Source: Deroplatys truncata
Lineage: Eukaryota; Arthropoda; Insecta; Mantodea; Mantidae
NCBI GenBank assembly: GCA_030765065.1
Contig: CM060975.1
Span: 195,653,507 to 195,717,506, forward strand
Length of the DNA stretch: 64,000 nt
Direction: 5' to 3'
Part shown: piece by piece, positions 10,900 through 22,924 of the stretch
Numbering within the stretch: position 1 is the first letter of the stretch
Layout of the letters: each line of letters opens with the position of its first letter
Notes under the pieces: model-generated
What the model was told of the DNA's origin: nothing
Databases searched by the model: none
Seen by the model: the letters and a program-made list of their open reading frames with translations, nothing else
Made by a program: the position numbers and the translations under genes

Positions 10900-11254
10900 A
10901 CAAATTGTCTTTGCACACTCTTGTTAGGCCAATACTTGGTAATTTACACCTCCATGCCCAGCCCAGATGAAACCGACAACCCCTCGTTGAGTGAATTGTT
11001 TCATTTTTAGCAACCTCAAAATCCACTACTATTTTCTTAGGTTGAACTTTCAACTCTAAACACTCGCACTTTTCCTTTAGAAAACGAAACACCAAGAAAT
11101 AATTGCTCTTGTTTGGTAGTAAACAAAATTCTGCAAAATGCAATACCCATTGTAAAGGAGATGCAATGTAAATAAGTGTAAAATAACTTGCCCATCTATG
11201 TAAAGCACTTCGGCTTCGCACATATAGTGCAAACTGCTTTCGCATACACTCACA
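10900..11254. other. No feature identified
   Basis: A minus-strand frame of 156 codons (10775-11245) crosses the end of the SINE into this stretch and is taken as chance. Nothing else is recognised. Confidence 0.4.
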
Positions 11255-12345
11255 AATACGAGGGCGACACGAAAATTTTTAGAAAATCAAACAAGGATTG
11301 GTTTTAAAAAAACTTAAATTATTTCATTGCTTTTCTAAATATTCCCCTTTAGCATCAATACATTTTTTGCATTACATGAACTCAGTCCTTAAAGCATTGA
11401 TGCCACTCTTCCTGAGGCACTTCAGAAACCAAGCTTTTCTATAATGTTCCACTGCTTTAGCTGACGAAAAACTGATTCACGCATTTTAGCTTTAATTTTT
11501 GGAAACAAAAATAAATCACAAGGTGGTTGGTCAGGGCTGTATGGTGGAGGGTCCATGGTGCTAACCTTTAGGGCAACCAGTTACTCAGTTGTTAGTTCTG
11601 CTGTATGCGACGAGGCATTGTCATAATGTAACATTATTTTTCCTTTTGAGCGTTTTTCAGGAACTTTTTCAAAACTTTGCGGTAAACAGACATTTGTGTA
11701 CCAACCGGCAGTAACAGCACGTCTACCTTCTAACGCTATAGTAGCAATATGGCCCTTTCTAGAAAAAAATAATAGCAACCATCTTCTTACCAGCACTGCG
11801 AATCCGTCGGACCTTTTAAGCTTAGGTTCTATTCGAAAGACTGACTTTTCTTTTCAGGATCGTAACAATAAATCCAAGATTCATCGTCAGTAACGATATC
11901 CCAAACCAAATTTGAAGTGCCGCTTTGGAATATTTCCAGAGTTTTTCTTCACCAATCATTGCGTTGTTTTTGATCGGGAGTCAGTTTGTGTGGAATCCAT
12001 CGACAACAAAGTTTTCTGACGTCTAACTGTTGATGTAAGATATCTTGGATTTGACTCATACTGATGCCCAATGTCGCCCGAATAAATTCCTAATTTCCAA
12101 TGATTTTCTTCAAGCATTGCTCGAACAGCGACAATATTTTCATCAGTAACAGCAGTTCTTGAGCGTCCTTCACGCAATGTATCACTAAGAAAAAATTGAT
12201 CTCATTTGAATTCGCTGTACCGATTATAAATTGTTGCCTTAGATGGGGCTTCTTCGCCAAATGCATTTCTAAGCAATCTTCACGATTGGCGATTTAAAAT
12301 AGTAAAATATCATAGCCCGGTTCTCTAGTCAAATTCATTTTTGGG
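11255..12345 (-). pseudogene. mariner transposase relic (DD34D type)
   Basis: Decayed transposase of a Tc1/mariner-class cut-and-paste transposon, read on the minus strand. It begins about 12340 with MNLTRE, then LREGRSRTAVTDENI in the DNA-binding region, then TDDESWIYCYDPEKK with the first catalytic Asp near 11870. LLFFSRKGHIATI follows, then LHYDNASSHTA with the second Asp near 11620, and PPPYSPDQPPCD with the third near 11550. Several stops and frameshifts separate these blocks, so it is inactive. The 3' end shows a TIR-like TACGAGGGCGACACG at 11259-11273. I could not find the matching repeat upstream of 12345, so the 5' end is lost or too diverged. Confidence 0.9.
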
Positions 12346-12399
12346 AGAACACAAAGCCTTTAAATGTTGATAATTAATAAACTATTAGAGCAAATCGAA

Positions 12400-12984
12400 C
12401 AAACTACACGGCAATCAACTCGCATAACATTATAAAGCAAAGTCTAACGTAAAGGAATTTCATTTGTTTTTAGAAACATGGCTATCTATCGTTCTTTGTA
12501 GATTGTTTCGCGTAATAGCTTAACTCAGTAAAATGCAGTACACTAGCACAAATCGCGGGATTCTCGTTAAATATTGCGGATACTATAACGCCTGGTTTCC
12601 ACTTAATTCAGTAGCTAGACGCACCAACTTTTAACGTACGAGATCTCTTTCATTATTCTGGTGATTATGAAGACAAGGCTAGTTTTCGTATCCATGCCTA
12701 AAGTTATTATTTGGCAGGACAATTCTTAACTGTACAATGCTAGCGTATACATCCATCTATATAATATATGTATATAAATGCCTTGCGAAACTTGAAACCA
12801 TCTCTTACCAGTAAGTCTTGTCCTCCATTACTACCTCCTTGAACCATCTCCTTGACAACCTTCAGCAGTCCATCTAGCAATGTTTATCTCCAAACACGCC
12901 ACCTAGGCATCGTGCACTGGTAGATAGAAAGCCACTACGTGCATGTCATCAGATTTCGTGTGCTACCAACTACACAAAAAATAT
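12400..12984. other. No feature identified
   Basis: AT-rich sequence between the mariner relic and the next Family A copy; only a short TATA-rich patch at 12758-12778 stands out. Confidence 0.4.
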
Positions 12985-13829
12985 ATATGATGTGTTAGAT
13001 TTACATGACATTTGCTAACTTCTATCGTTTATTAGTAGGTTACACATTATTCTTAAGTAAGCTTATTTTTCTATCTACTATATATTGAGATAAATCTTTG
13101 AAGAAATAGCCACATTACACATTTAGTTTTAGATACAAAGGGAACAGAAATAGTCAAATGTTTAAGAACTGTACGCTATATACTGGCCTTAAAATTCCAT
13201 ACTCTTTCCATGCAATCGTAAGAAACAACTAAAAATGACAGGAGTTAAAAAGAATAACAAAGTATTGAACAATGCGAACCATTCATAATGAATATCTCGG
13301 AAATGGACTAAACCACAAAAAAAGTTAATTGGAATAAAATGTGTGTTTTAAAGAAATCTACAATTTTATTTTTTATTACGTTTTCATCTGTCACTTAAAG
13401 TTTACCAGTTATAGCAGATTAGATAAAATTTCTTCCAAATGAAGACGACTTTACAGGCTATTACCAGAAATTAAAAATATACATTTTGTTGTCACATAAA
13501 CATACTTAATATATAGTAATTTAATCAACATTTTTAAGGTCGTTTTTATAAAATCAAAAAATGTGAAAAATGCTCCATTGGTGATTTTCATGTAAATCTT
13601 CGTGTCGCATCTTTGGAAGGTACTGAATTTAAATACCAAGTTTGATGTTTATCCGTCTTTTCTTTTTGAGTTATGCTGTTCACAGACACACACACGGAAT
13701 GTTTTCTAAAAATGCTTTTTGGATTCAGGGGCCTCAAAATATGTATTTCCGGCGAAGTATCGATATAGATTTTTGTTGTAATGCAATACCTTCTCTTCCT
13801 ACTAGGTGCGTGGTAGAGAAAATAAAAAC
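12985..13829 (+). mobile_element. Family A repeat, full length
   Basis: Runs from GATGTGTTAGATTTACATGAC to GTGGTAGAGAAAATAAAAAC. It is an older subfamily copy, clearly diverged from the younger copies at 33-50 kb. Confidence 0.85.
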
Positions 13830-13871
13830 ACATTTCACACTGAATCTTAAACACAATTTCGAGATAAAAAT

Positions 13872-14552
13872 CTGATGTGATACACGACTTTCTCCGCCTC
13901 CTATTAGTGGGTATACAAACTAGTCTTACTAAAGGTTATTTTTATATCTGCTTCATTGTAACCCAAATAAACTTTTGCAGAAACAGTTACATTACACATT
14001 TCCTTACAGATACCTACAAAGTGAACAGCGATAGTCAAATGTTTAAGAACTGCAAGCTATAAGCAGACCTTAAAATTGCACATTCTTTCACTGGAATCGC
14101 GAGAAACAACTGAATGTTGACAGGACTTTAAAAGAATGGCTAAGCTGAACAATTCGAACCATTAATAACGGATATCTCGGAAATGGCATATGCCACAAAA
14201 AAAGTTATTTAAATAAATGGTGTGTTTTAAAGAGATCTATGTTTCTTGTGCAGTACATTTTCGTCTATCGCTTAAGGTTTACTAGCTATAAAAGATTACA
14301 CAAAATTCTTTCCGAATGAAGAGGACTTCGAAAACTATTCCCAGAAAATTAAGACATAGTTTATTTGTTTTGTAAATATTTTTAATCTACGGTATTTTTA
14401 GAAAATCAAAATTTTCGAAAAGTGTTCCATGTAAAAGGTAGTTGGGGGAAGGAGATTTTCTTGAAAATCTTCTGTTGCATCCTTGGGAGATGCTAAACTC
14501 AAATACTAAGTTGGTATTTATCCACTTTTAGTTTTTGAGTTATGCTGTTCAC
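13872..14552 (+). mobile_element. Family A repeat, left arm of inverted dimer
   Basis: Starts TCTGATGTGATACACGAC and follows the consensus up to the CTGTTCACAGACAG block. It then enters a long CA tract and never reaches the normal 3' end. Confidence 0.85.
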
Positions 14553-14565
14553 AGACAGACACACA

Positions 14566-14612
<47 letters not shown>
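14553..14612 (+). repeat. (CA)n microsatellite at a dimer centre
   Basis: About 20 uninterrupted CA units, placed between two oppositely oriented Family A copies. Confidence 0.95.
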
Positions 14613-14613
<1 letters not shown>

Positions 14614-14617
14614 GATA

Positions 14618-15270
14618 TGAAGATTTTCAACAAAATCCTCCCACCCCATACCTACTACCCTTTACATGGAACATTTTTCGAAAATTTTTATTTTCTAAAA
14701 AATTGCTGTAATGATTTTGATTAAAACACCATATATGAAAGATATTTAGATGACAAATAAAATGTATATCTTGAATTTTCTGGGAATAACCTTTGAAGGC
14801 CACTTCATTTGGAAGAAAGTTTGTATAATCTTGTATAACTGGTAAACGTTAAGTAACAGCTGAAAACGTACTACACAAAAAATGTAGATCTCTTCAAAAC
14901 ACGCAATTTATTTCAAATAAGTTTTTTGTGGTATAAGCCGTTTCTGAGATACCCGTGATTAAAGGTTCGAATGGTTCATTTCTTGGTCATTCTCTTAAAG
15001 TCGTTTCAACACTCAGTTGTTTCTCGCGATTACATGGAAACAGTATGGAATTTTAAGGCCAGCATACAGCGTCCACTTCTTAAACATGTTCTACTATCCA
15101 TGTTCTCTTTGTATCTATAACGAAATGTATAATGTAGCTATTTCTGCAAAGGTTTGTTTGGATTAAAATGTAGTAGATAGAAAAATATGCTTAAGAAAGA
15201 ATAACTAGTTTACCCACTAATAAACGATAGTGTAGAGAAAGTCATGTGTATCTATCACATTAGATTTTTT
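14618..15270 (-). mobile_element. Family A repeat, right arm of inverted dimer
   Basis: Reverse copy beginning within the block GAAGATTTTCAACAAAATCC and ending at the element's 5' end (AGAGAAAGTCATGTG...ATTAGATTTTT). Its 3' third is missing, as in the left arm. Confidence 0.85.
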
Positions 15271-15312
15271 TGTATTTAATACACAATTAATGATAATGGT
15301 AATAATAATAAC

Positions 15313-15339
15313 TTTATTATTATTATTATTATTATTATT
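15313..15339 (+). repeat. (TTA)n microsatellite
   Basis: About nine TTA/ATT trinucleotides. Confidence 0.95.
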
Positions 15340-15359
15340 GAAAACATTCAAATCTGTGC

Positions 15360-15460
15360 CGAATTCGAACCACAGATCTTCAGCTTTCCATGCCGATGCT
15401 TGTCACTGAGCTCTTGTGGCCGCCTGCCGCCAGCACAACCGAATCTAATGCACCTTATTC
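15360..15460 (-). mobile_element. tRNA-like SINE head
   Basis: The reverse complement shows GAGCTCAGTGACAAGCATCG (A-box region) and TGTGGTTCGAATTCGGC (B box). A tail toward lower coordinates merges with the TTA tract. Confidence 0.55.
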
Positions 15461-15612
15461 TCCTCTAACCCTTGTCTACAGACCAATAAATTCTTTCCAC
15501 TTTTTCGAGAAGGTACTGCCAAATGTGACAAAGCACAATAAACAAACTGTGTTTAAGTCTAACACACAATGTAAACGAGAAAATATTAAATTAGTTGTGA
15601 TAAAACGGTAAA

Positions 15613-16128
15613 GTCATCCGAGCAGGATGGTTCGGGCAGATGGCTCTGTGGCCCGCATTCGGGAGGTCCCGGTTCGATTCCCGGTGACCGTCCCCTCTGG
15701 CCATGGTGTTTTTCGTGGTTTTCCCCCGGTCACCTAGGCGAATACCGGGGTGGTATATTCTACCACTATTTATTCTTTCCCCATTTCCTCTCACTTCATC
15801 TCTCCCTTTCACATTTCAGGTGCGTCTTCGGGTCATGCGGTGCTGACGATGTCGGGCATTGTAAAGATTTCTCCCCGTGAACACCAGGGTGCATTGTCCC
15901 GCCCATTAGGGTCGCTTTGGCGCCCACTCTGGATTCTTTGCCTCCACTGGTGCGCGGGTGTTCAAACTGGAAATATTAGGAACTTCTGCGCGTCTCTGCG
16001 GTCTGTCTGCCTGCGGACCTGAGACCTCCTAGAGATCCTTCACCTCACCCGCCTTCGGGGGTGTAGCTACAATCGATCAAGCTGGTAGCAGTGGCGAGGA
16101 GTCTCCCTTCGATAAACACATACATCCC
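15613..16128 (+). mobile_element. tRNA-derived SINE, family S1
   Basis: Forward copy with a well-kept B box (GGTTCGATTCCCGG) and the same body order as the other two copies, ending CGATAAACACATACATCC. ACGGTAAA at 15605-15612 and 16129-16136 is the apparent target duplication. Confidence 0.9.
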
Positions 16129-16497
16129 ACGGTAAACTGAAAGTGGCAAAAATAAAACGAAATTATAAGCGTGAAAAATCGAAGTAAAACAAATACAAAC
16201 ATTATAACTATAATTATTATATAGGTATATAAAAATAGTTGAAAATGTCAATTGAACCTCTGACATCACAACTGCTATGCAGATTTAGTATTCTGCTTGA
16301 AACTTTGCAGAATTTTACAAAGAAACTTGGTATTATGCCCCTCACACCCACCATCAGCCAAATAAGTTCAATGGAAGTCAGTTTGGTTTTTCATATAAAA
16401 AGGTTTTTTTTTATTATTAGTATCTAATATTATTATAACATATATTATCATTAACAGAAACATACACTAAATAGAATATCTATTTGGCTTTTGTATA

Positions 16498-16525
16498 CAA
16501 TAATAATAATAATAATAATAATAAT
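16498..16525 (+). repeat. (AAT)n microsatellite
   Basis: Nine AAT/TAA units in an otherwise plain AT-rich region. Confidence 0.95.
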
Positions 16526-16601
16526 GTTAATAAAAAGACAATATATGTCAAATTACTTATAGTAACAAAAGTATGTAAAACGAGCAAATATATGTATATT
16601 C

Positions 16602-17087
16602 CTAAAAGGGACGAGGCAGCTTGTTTAGCTGGGGAAAAAAAATGCAAATCCTATCCCCGGACTTAAAAACGCTACCCCTGCAATGCCAAGCCATAACGCT
16701 CCTCTTTACACCAAAGCGGACAGTACTAGAACTGTGCTTATTTTTGAATTTGATGTCTCTGGCACTACCTTTCCCCTCTCTCACATTTTCGTCGAAAGGG
16801 TAAACAAAGAACACACATGGAACAGCCGTGCGTGTTACGGCCTCCAGGTACATTTGAGAGACAGTGTACGTGTGAAGAGAACAGGTCGGGCACGTTCTCC
16901 ATGTGCCTAGGCTTAGCAGTAGTGCAGAATGCTGTATTGTGATGGGAAAGGGGCTGATAGGGGTGTCGCAGGAAGGATTCACCAAGGGCAAGCAGAATTG
17001 TGGACTTTCCTCACATATGCGCAAACAGACTGTCCTCCCTATCGGAGCACCTGCAAGCGAATTACGAGAGGTCAACGATTGTTTCAT
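16602..17087 (-). other. Long open frame of uncertain status
   Basis: A 161-codon frame lies on the minus strand in a local GC-richer island (16600-17100), and overlapping frames are also open on the plus strand. Several overlapping open frames usually mean GC-rich non-coding sequence. The predicted protein has no recognisable domain. Alternatives are an unknown retroposon body or a host exon. Confidence 0.25.
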
Positions 17088-17165
17088 GTTCCCCTAAGTG
17101 TAGTTCTGTAATAATTATATAAATTATTTTTTACAAATACAAGCAAAGAGTGTAAATATTGTAAA

Positions 17166-17436
17166 AATCTGATGTGTTACCTCACATGATCTTCTCTACT
17201 CTTGTACAAACTATTTCTACAAACGCTTATTCTCCATATAATCGAGATGTTAATCTTATTGCTAATTTTCTTTAAGGTGCAAGGGGAATATGGTAGTATT
17301 TAAACGATAGTCAAATCCTTTAAGAGCTGGTTGCTATGTGGTGCATTCCATTCTCTTTGTATGTCCAGGACATAAAAAAAATCTGATGTGTTACATTCAC
17401 ATGACTTTCTCTACTCTTGTATAAACTACTTTGTTT
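17166..17436 (+). mobile_element. Two tandem Family A 5' fragments
   Basis: 17169-17381 is the 5' quarter of the younger subfamily (CTTGTACAAACTATTTCTAC...GTCCAGGACATAAAAAAA). 17382-17436 is a second, shorter 5' end starting TCTGATGTGTTACATTC directly at that run of A. Confidence 0.85.
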
Positions 17437-17724
17437 TTCTGCTGCTTCCTTGTTCATTTCGTTGGAGTTTGTATCTTATATTATGAAACTCTCTGCTTTA
17501 TTAGAGAAGAAAATTTACATAAAAGTTAATTTAAATTGTTTAGTCTTTTTTTTAAGTGCAGACTATAAACTTTTTATTCAACATTCTGGTTTGCTCCGTC
17601 TGCAAAACTAAAATTAGTCCCTCCAACATCGCCTTGCCCTGCTTAAGTTCTTTCAACCTCATGGTATGTAACAAGGTATTCTTAAAACATGATATTTTTA
17701 TTTAAATGTATACTTATTATTTCT

Positions 17725-18360
17725 AAAACACATGATGTATTTCTTTCCTGAGCCTCTCATTCTTTTGGTGTTCCGAAAGCAAGTACCTTCCTACTGGCTT
17801 TAATCTTATCTCTGCAGCTTCTATTCTATATTTCTGTTGTGTTATGAATGTCTACAATTCTGATTCATATAGTATTAGAAAAGCCATTACCTTGTTATAT
17901 TTTAGGACTGTCTCCCTCCTTGCTCTTTTCAACACAGTTACCTTAATTATGTTAGAAAATTGTTGATATCTGGCAAGTTTTACATCAGAGGCTTTATCTT
18001 GATTGTTAAACTGCAGTCTAAGTAATTAAATATGCTGGCCTGTTCTATAAACTGATTAGTTATTATGATTATTATTTTGACCATCAGAATATAATCCTTG
18101 GACAGCAAGAACTTTATTTTTAGGTAGCTTATTTTTAAATTATATGCATTTTCAATGCTGTTCAATGTATAGCTTGTTCTTCGTACGTAAATTGTCTAGC
18201 TTGCTGGTATTGCCTGATCATCAGCAAATAGTAATCTGGTTGAAAGAAATTTACCCGAGATGCACTACATTTATTCATCTGACATTCTCTATCTCTAAAC
18301 ATAAATTGAACAAAGGTGAGAGGATACATCCTTATCTTACTCATTGTGGTATGTACCACC
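17725..18360 (-). pseudogene. LINE reverse transcriptase relic
   Basis: Degenerate non-LTR retrotransposon reverse transcriptase on the minus strand. In order it shows IRMYPLTFVQFMF, a decayed form of the usual QGCPLSPxLFN block (about 18330); TRLLFADDQAIPAS with the catalytic FADD (about 18225); NAYNLKISYLKIKFL; IEQASIFNYLDCSL; VKLARYQQF; and RETVLKYNKVMAFLILYESEL near 17870, where LLYGSE is usual. EAAEIRLKPVGRYLL follows. Stops and frameshifts break it repeatedly. Endonuclease and 5' parts are not identified. The clade cannot be fixed from this piece. Confidence 0.8.
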
Positions 18361-20111
18361 TTTATTCTTCACTGTAACCTGTTTGTTTTGTAATATTATT
18401 AGACTATAACCTCCAAATAATCCCTCTGATCCAAAGTACAACTTTGTCCAGCATTTTCATGTGAACCCAAGAAAGAAGCAGCAATAGCAGAAAATCCTAA
18501 AGATCAATTCATAGGTAGTCATTCTGCCAGTAAAATTCTTTAGAAGATGCTGATGTACACTCATTAGGAAGTCACAAATCTCTACCAACCTGTTTCAAGT
18601 AAAAAAGCATAATTAAAGGTGATTTAAGCTATTGTAAAATATTTTAATCAATTGTATTATGGAATAGTTGAGAGAGAAGGCAAGAGAGATGTACAAGTAA
18701 ATGTTTTAAGTCCACGAAGAATGGAATTGATATGAGGTGAATTAAAAGCTTTGGTACGATGTTAAAAAATGCTGAAAGTTGTTTCTGAGACCAAAAAATA
18801 TCAAGGTGTGCACTCTTGTACATTGTGTGTGTGCATTGTGTACATACTCAATTAGTTTAATATTTTGAGTCACTGATCACAGATACCCTAGAATTTAATT
18901 CATGAGGTGTTTGTATAAACTATAAACATTAATCAAAAAACCAGTAGTGGTACACTAGTGAAGCAACTTAAGTGTAAATTCGACTCACATTGCAATTTAT
19001 TATAAGCATTGCACTTAAAGACACTGTCAATAATTTGAAATTTGAGTCCTTTTTTGTAATACTCACTTTTTAAAGAAAACGTTTTGAGCCTCATCCTCAG
19101 TTATAAATCAACTGCTGATGTTCTTCCTCATGGTCATCATGTTTCACTATGGTGAGAGATGTCATCATTGGATTTCAAAGTTGAATATTCCATTTTTGTT
19201 TTCATAAATTTGGGTATTTTTTCGAAATGCCAGTCCTGTTCTGCCTGCAATGTTTTGATGAGCTTTTGCTTTCTATTGATGTTATAGTTTTCCTTTCTTT
19301 CAAGCTATCACTAATTTTTATTCTTGTTTTACATTTATGTTGTCGACATGCTCTTGTTTTTGTTTATTTCCCAGTGTAGACTTTTTGACAATAATCACAT
19401 TCCGCTGATAGATTCTAGATTTATTCTCTTGTGACATTTGAACTCTTAGTTTTGAATTTAGTATATTTTAAACGGAAGAGCTGTTTTTCAGTCAAAATGA
19501 GGTTGTACTGTTTGTGCAATTAACTAACCTTTGCATACATTTCATTATTGAACACCCACTTCTGCCCCATATTTTTCGAAAAGAGATACATCATACTCAA
19601 ATAACCATATATTCAAAACAAAAAAGGAAAAGTAGTACAAACTTTGTCTACTCTTATGGTATAACCAATTACTATGTTGTTTCCTGTGATCTGCTTAGAA
19701 TTTTCCAGTCCATAAACATTTTAGCATGCTGAAATTATTAATGAAATGAGAACAGTTTGAATCTTTTAACCCTTTCACCTGTTATGGACAGAATGGTACC
19801 ATACGCGGATTAGAGCTATGTTAATCCAAAACATGTTTTGCAGTTAATTTGTGGGCATCATTTGTTACGCACTTAGTGCAACAACCAAAGCATGGTGTGA
19901 AGGAGTTATACCCCTGTTAGATGATGTTGCATGTAATTTTATTACTTATGTGCATATAAACATTTTTCGCTCCTGCTTATTATATCAGTGTCTACTTATT
20001 CTAATATACTGCAAGACAAAATCCATATGAAAAGAAGTTTTGAGTTATGTATCTTCCCTGTAATGTCCCTTGGTGTTTGGAAACTTGTGTCACAGCTACA
20101 GGATTTATTGG
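18361..20111. other. No gene identified
   Basis: AT-rich sequence with only short frames. A motif near 19090 (TTTTGAGCCTCATCCTCAG) recalls 3' regions of retroelements, but no coding block supports this. Confidence 0.4.
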
Positions 20112-20125
20112 AAATAAAGGAAGTA

Positions 20126-20428
20126 AAATAAATCCTGTGGCACTACAGCCTGCAAACCTGGCTGCTAGCCTCATGCCCACAAATGCATGGCAGAGGTAAC
20201 CAATCATCTGACCATGAGGTGACGTGGCCAACATCTGACATACCCCAGCTGGAAAGTTGGCTCACGAGGTCAGGATGGTTGCCTATAGCAGCTTCTCACT
20301 TCTCTCACAATGTTGAGTGGTGGGCATCGATCCTATACTGGGACGTAAAATCTGCACCCCTTGGGAGGGGGGGGGATTAAACCCAGGCGCATTCCATGGC
20401 CGGGAACCAGAGTACCATGGTGCAGGAC
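20126..20428 (-). mobile_element. tRNA-derived SINE, family S4
   Basis: On the minus strand the head contains GGAATGCGCCTGGGTTTAAT (B box GGGTTTAATCCC). The body includes a block with GATGTTGGCCACGTCACC and GTGGGCATGAGGCTAG. A perfect 14-bp duplication, AAATAAAGGAAGTA, flanks it at 20112-20125 and 20429-20442. It matches the copy at 41870-42259. Confidence 0.85.
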
Positions 20429-20442
20429 AAATAAAGGAAGTA

Positions 20443-21650
20443 TGAAATATGCATGTGAATTTCTTTGTCTTATAAATGTTACATAGACTTTACACAACAT
20501 GTAACCTAACTCTTGTTCACCCCTGAATAAATATCCATTGAATTTTAAGGTTACAAAGATTATTCATCACGTCTTTATTTATATTTGTCTGTAGTAAGAC
20601 ATTCTTTATGATTCAAGAAGTTAATATAAGGAGGTATAAACAAGGACAAATTATGCCACATCAGGAAATTCTTGGTACTCTGTGTGATCATTAGATTCTA
20701 GCTGCTGAACTTTGTGTCTTCAGCTAACTTGCACAAAGTACAGTCCAAGTCACAGTGAAGTATCTAACAAGCTCCTCTACATTATGCCCAAATTAACTAA
20801 GTTAAAATAAAATCTTTATTTTGCCAACACAAAGTACAATTGATGCTTGCCTTAGTAGGTTTATCCTTCTTGGTTACAATTTCAGTAAATGTAAGCTTTT
20901 GTTTCATTCAAATATCTTAAAAAGATAAGTAATTTCCATTTTAACCAACTCGAAGAGCCAAATTACTGTATTAGCTGATGTCAGGCGTGCTTTAAATGGC
21001 CGATGGTGAATGGGTTAAGGGTACAAGGATAGCAGCTGGGGGAAAAACAATATGGAGAAAAAAGAAGAGTAGTATTTTTAAAATAATGAGTATACAAGCT
21101 ACAAGATATCCATTTGTACTTTACTTTCTCTAGTAGTATATTACTACCATTGCATATGATGTTTATGAAAATAATACAATAAAATATTAAGTCATGGATT
21201 ACATCATGTTTGTATGTGTGTAAATTTCTGCATTTGATTGCATCCCAGAATACATAAATTACAATATTACTGTACTGATCTGATGTGTCTATTGAGTTTC
21301 AAAACATAAAATATATTCAGATCAATACAATATCACAACTGAATGATCCTGCAGTACAAAATAACAAACATTATGAGAAGCTTGTTTATCTACAAAACAT
21401 CTCTTTTCACAATGGTTGCATTACACAAAACATGGCACCATAAATGTAAGTGCTGTTTATGCTACAAGTGCTTGTGCACACAAAGCTCAAGACTGGTATC
21501 TGTATCAGTGAGAAGTTTTGGAACAGGAACTTATTAAGTCACTCTCACGACAGAGCTGTGGTTTAGTTCTGAATTCCATCTCCAACAATCTGAAGATCTT
21601 TCCAGGGGCAGAAAGTGAGAAAAAGTTACAATGGGCTATAGAAGTTTAAA
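20443..21650. other. No gene identified
   Basis: AT-rich; no element or exon is recognised. Confidence 0.4.
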
Positions 21651-21654
21651 AAAA

Positions 21655-22492
21655 TTTGATGTTACATTCACACGACTTTCTCTACCCTCTATTGCTTATT
21701 AGTGGGTATATAAATTATTCTTACAAAGTTTATTTTTCTATCTATTTCAATTTAATCACAATAAACCCATTCAGAAATATCCGCATTACGCATTTCATTA
21801 TAGATACAACAAGAATAGCGCTAGTCAAATGTTTAAGAACTGGATGCTATACATTGGCCTTAAAATTCCATACTCTTCCCATGACACCGTGAGAAACAAC
21901 TGAAAATTGACAGGACTTTAAAAGAATGACTAAGCATTGGACAATTTGAACAATTAATAATGGATATCTCAGAAAGGCTGATGCCACAAAAAAAAGTTAC
22001 TTAAAATAAATTGTGTGTTTTAAAGAGATTTCCATTTTTTGTGTAGTACAGTTTGGTCTATTGCTTAACATTTACAAATTATGCAAGATTATACAAAATT
22101 CCTTCTGAATGAAGAGGACTTCACAGGCCATTCCCAGAAAATTCAACATATACATTTTATTTGTCATGCAAATTCTTTAATATATGATATTTTAATCATT
22201 TTTTTGGAAAATTAAAAATCTCAAAAAATATTCCATGTAAAGGGTGGTTAGGGGTGGGTGATTTTCTTGAAAATCTTTGTGTTCCATCCTTGGAAGGTAC
22301 TGAACCTAAATTCAAGTTTGGTATTTATCCGTTCACACACATGCACACATACAAGCCTTTTTCTAAAAATGCTTTTATTTTGGATTCAGATGGCCTCAAA
22401 ACATATACTTCCAGTGAAATCTCGGTATCAAATTTTTGGGTGGAATGCAATACCTTCTATACCTACTATGTACGTGGTAGACAAAGTGAAAA
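21655..22492 (+). mobile_element. Family A repeat, full length
   Basis: Runs from TTTGATGTTACATTC to TACGTGGTAGACAAAGTGAAAA. Older subfamily; the CA tract is short (22334-22350). Confidence 0.9.
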
Positions 22493-22924
22493 GCAGCAAG
22501 CACCACTGTCTGGGCAATCCATTTCACGACCTAGGCAAGCCCTACACCAGCTTTCCCCTTAATGGCCTTATTCAAGGACATGGATACAGAGCTTGGAACT
22601 ATACTGTACATCAGTTTTTAAATGCAGTTACTTGCTCAGCATTCAAAAAGGTGGTACAAACTTTCTTAAATTTGAAACACTGAACCTTGGGTATGTTTAC
22701 AAGCAAACTTCACATGCACTTATAATTATTTTTTTGTTATGGACTGCTGGGGAACTGATATGCATATTTATATAATAACTTTTTTTTCCCCCTAAGCTTG
22801 GAACACCAATGTCCTCAGTTGATCTGTAATATGCATTTATATTCATATTATTGAGATAGTCTTGACATTCAAGGTTCAAATCACAGGTGTGGCAAAGATT
22901 TTTTCATCCAGTATCATTTATTTT
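22493..22924. other. No feature identified
   Basis: Short frames only; nothing recognised. Confidence 0.4.

Noticed and set aside
12350-12600. Second mariner terminal repeat
   Set aside because: No sequence matching the reverse of TACGAGGGCGACACG was found upstream of the transposase start, so no full element is claimed.
19060-19400. Possible 3' end of a Penelope-like or LINE element
   Set aside because: Only one suggestive motif was found and no coding block could be read.
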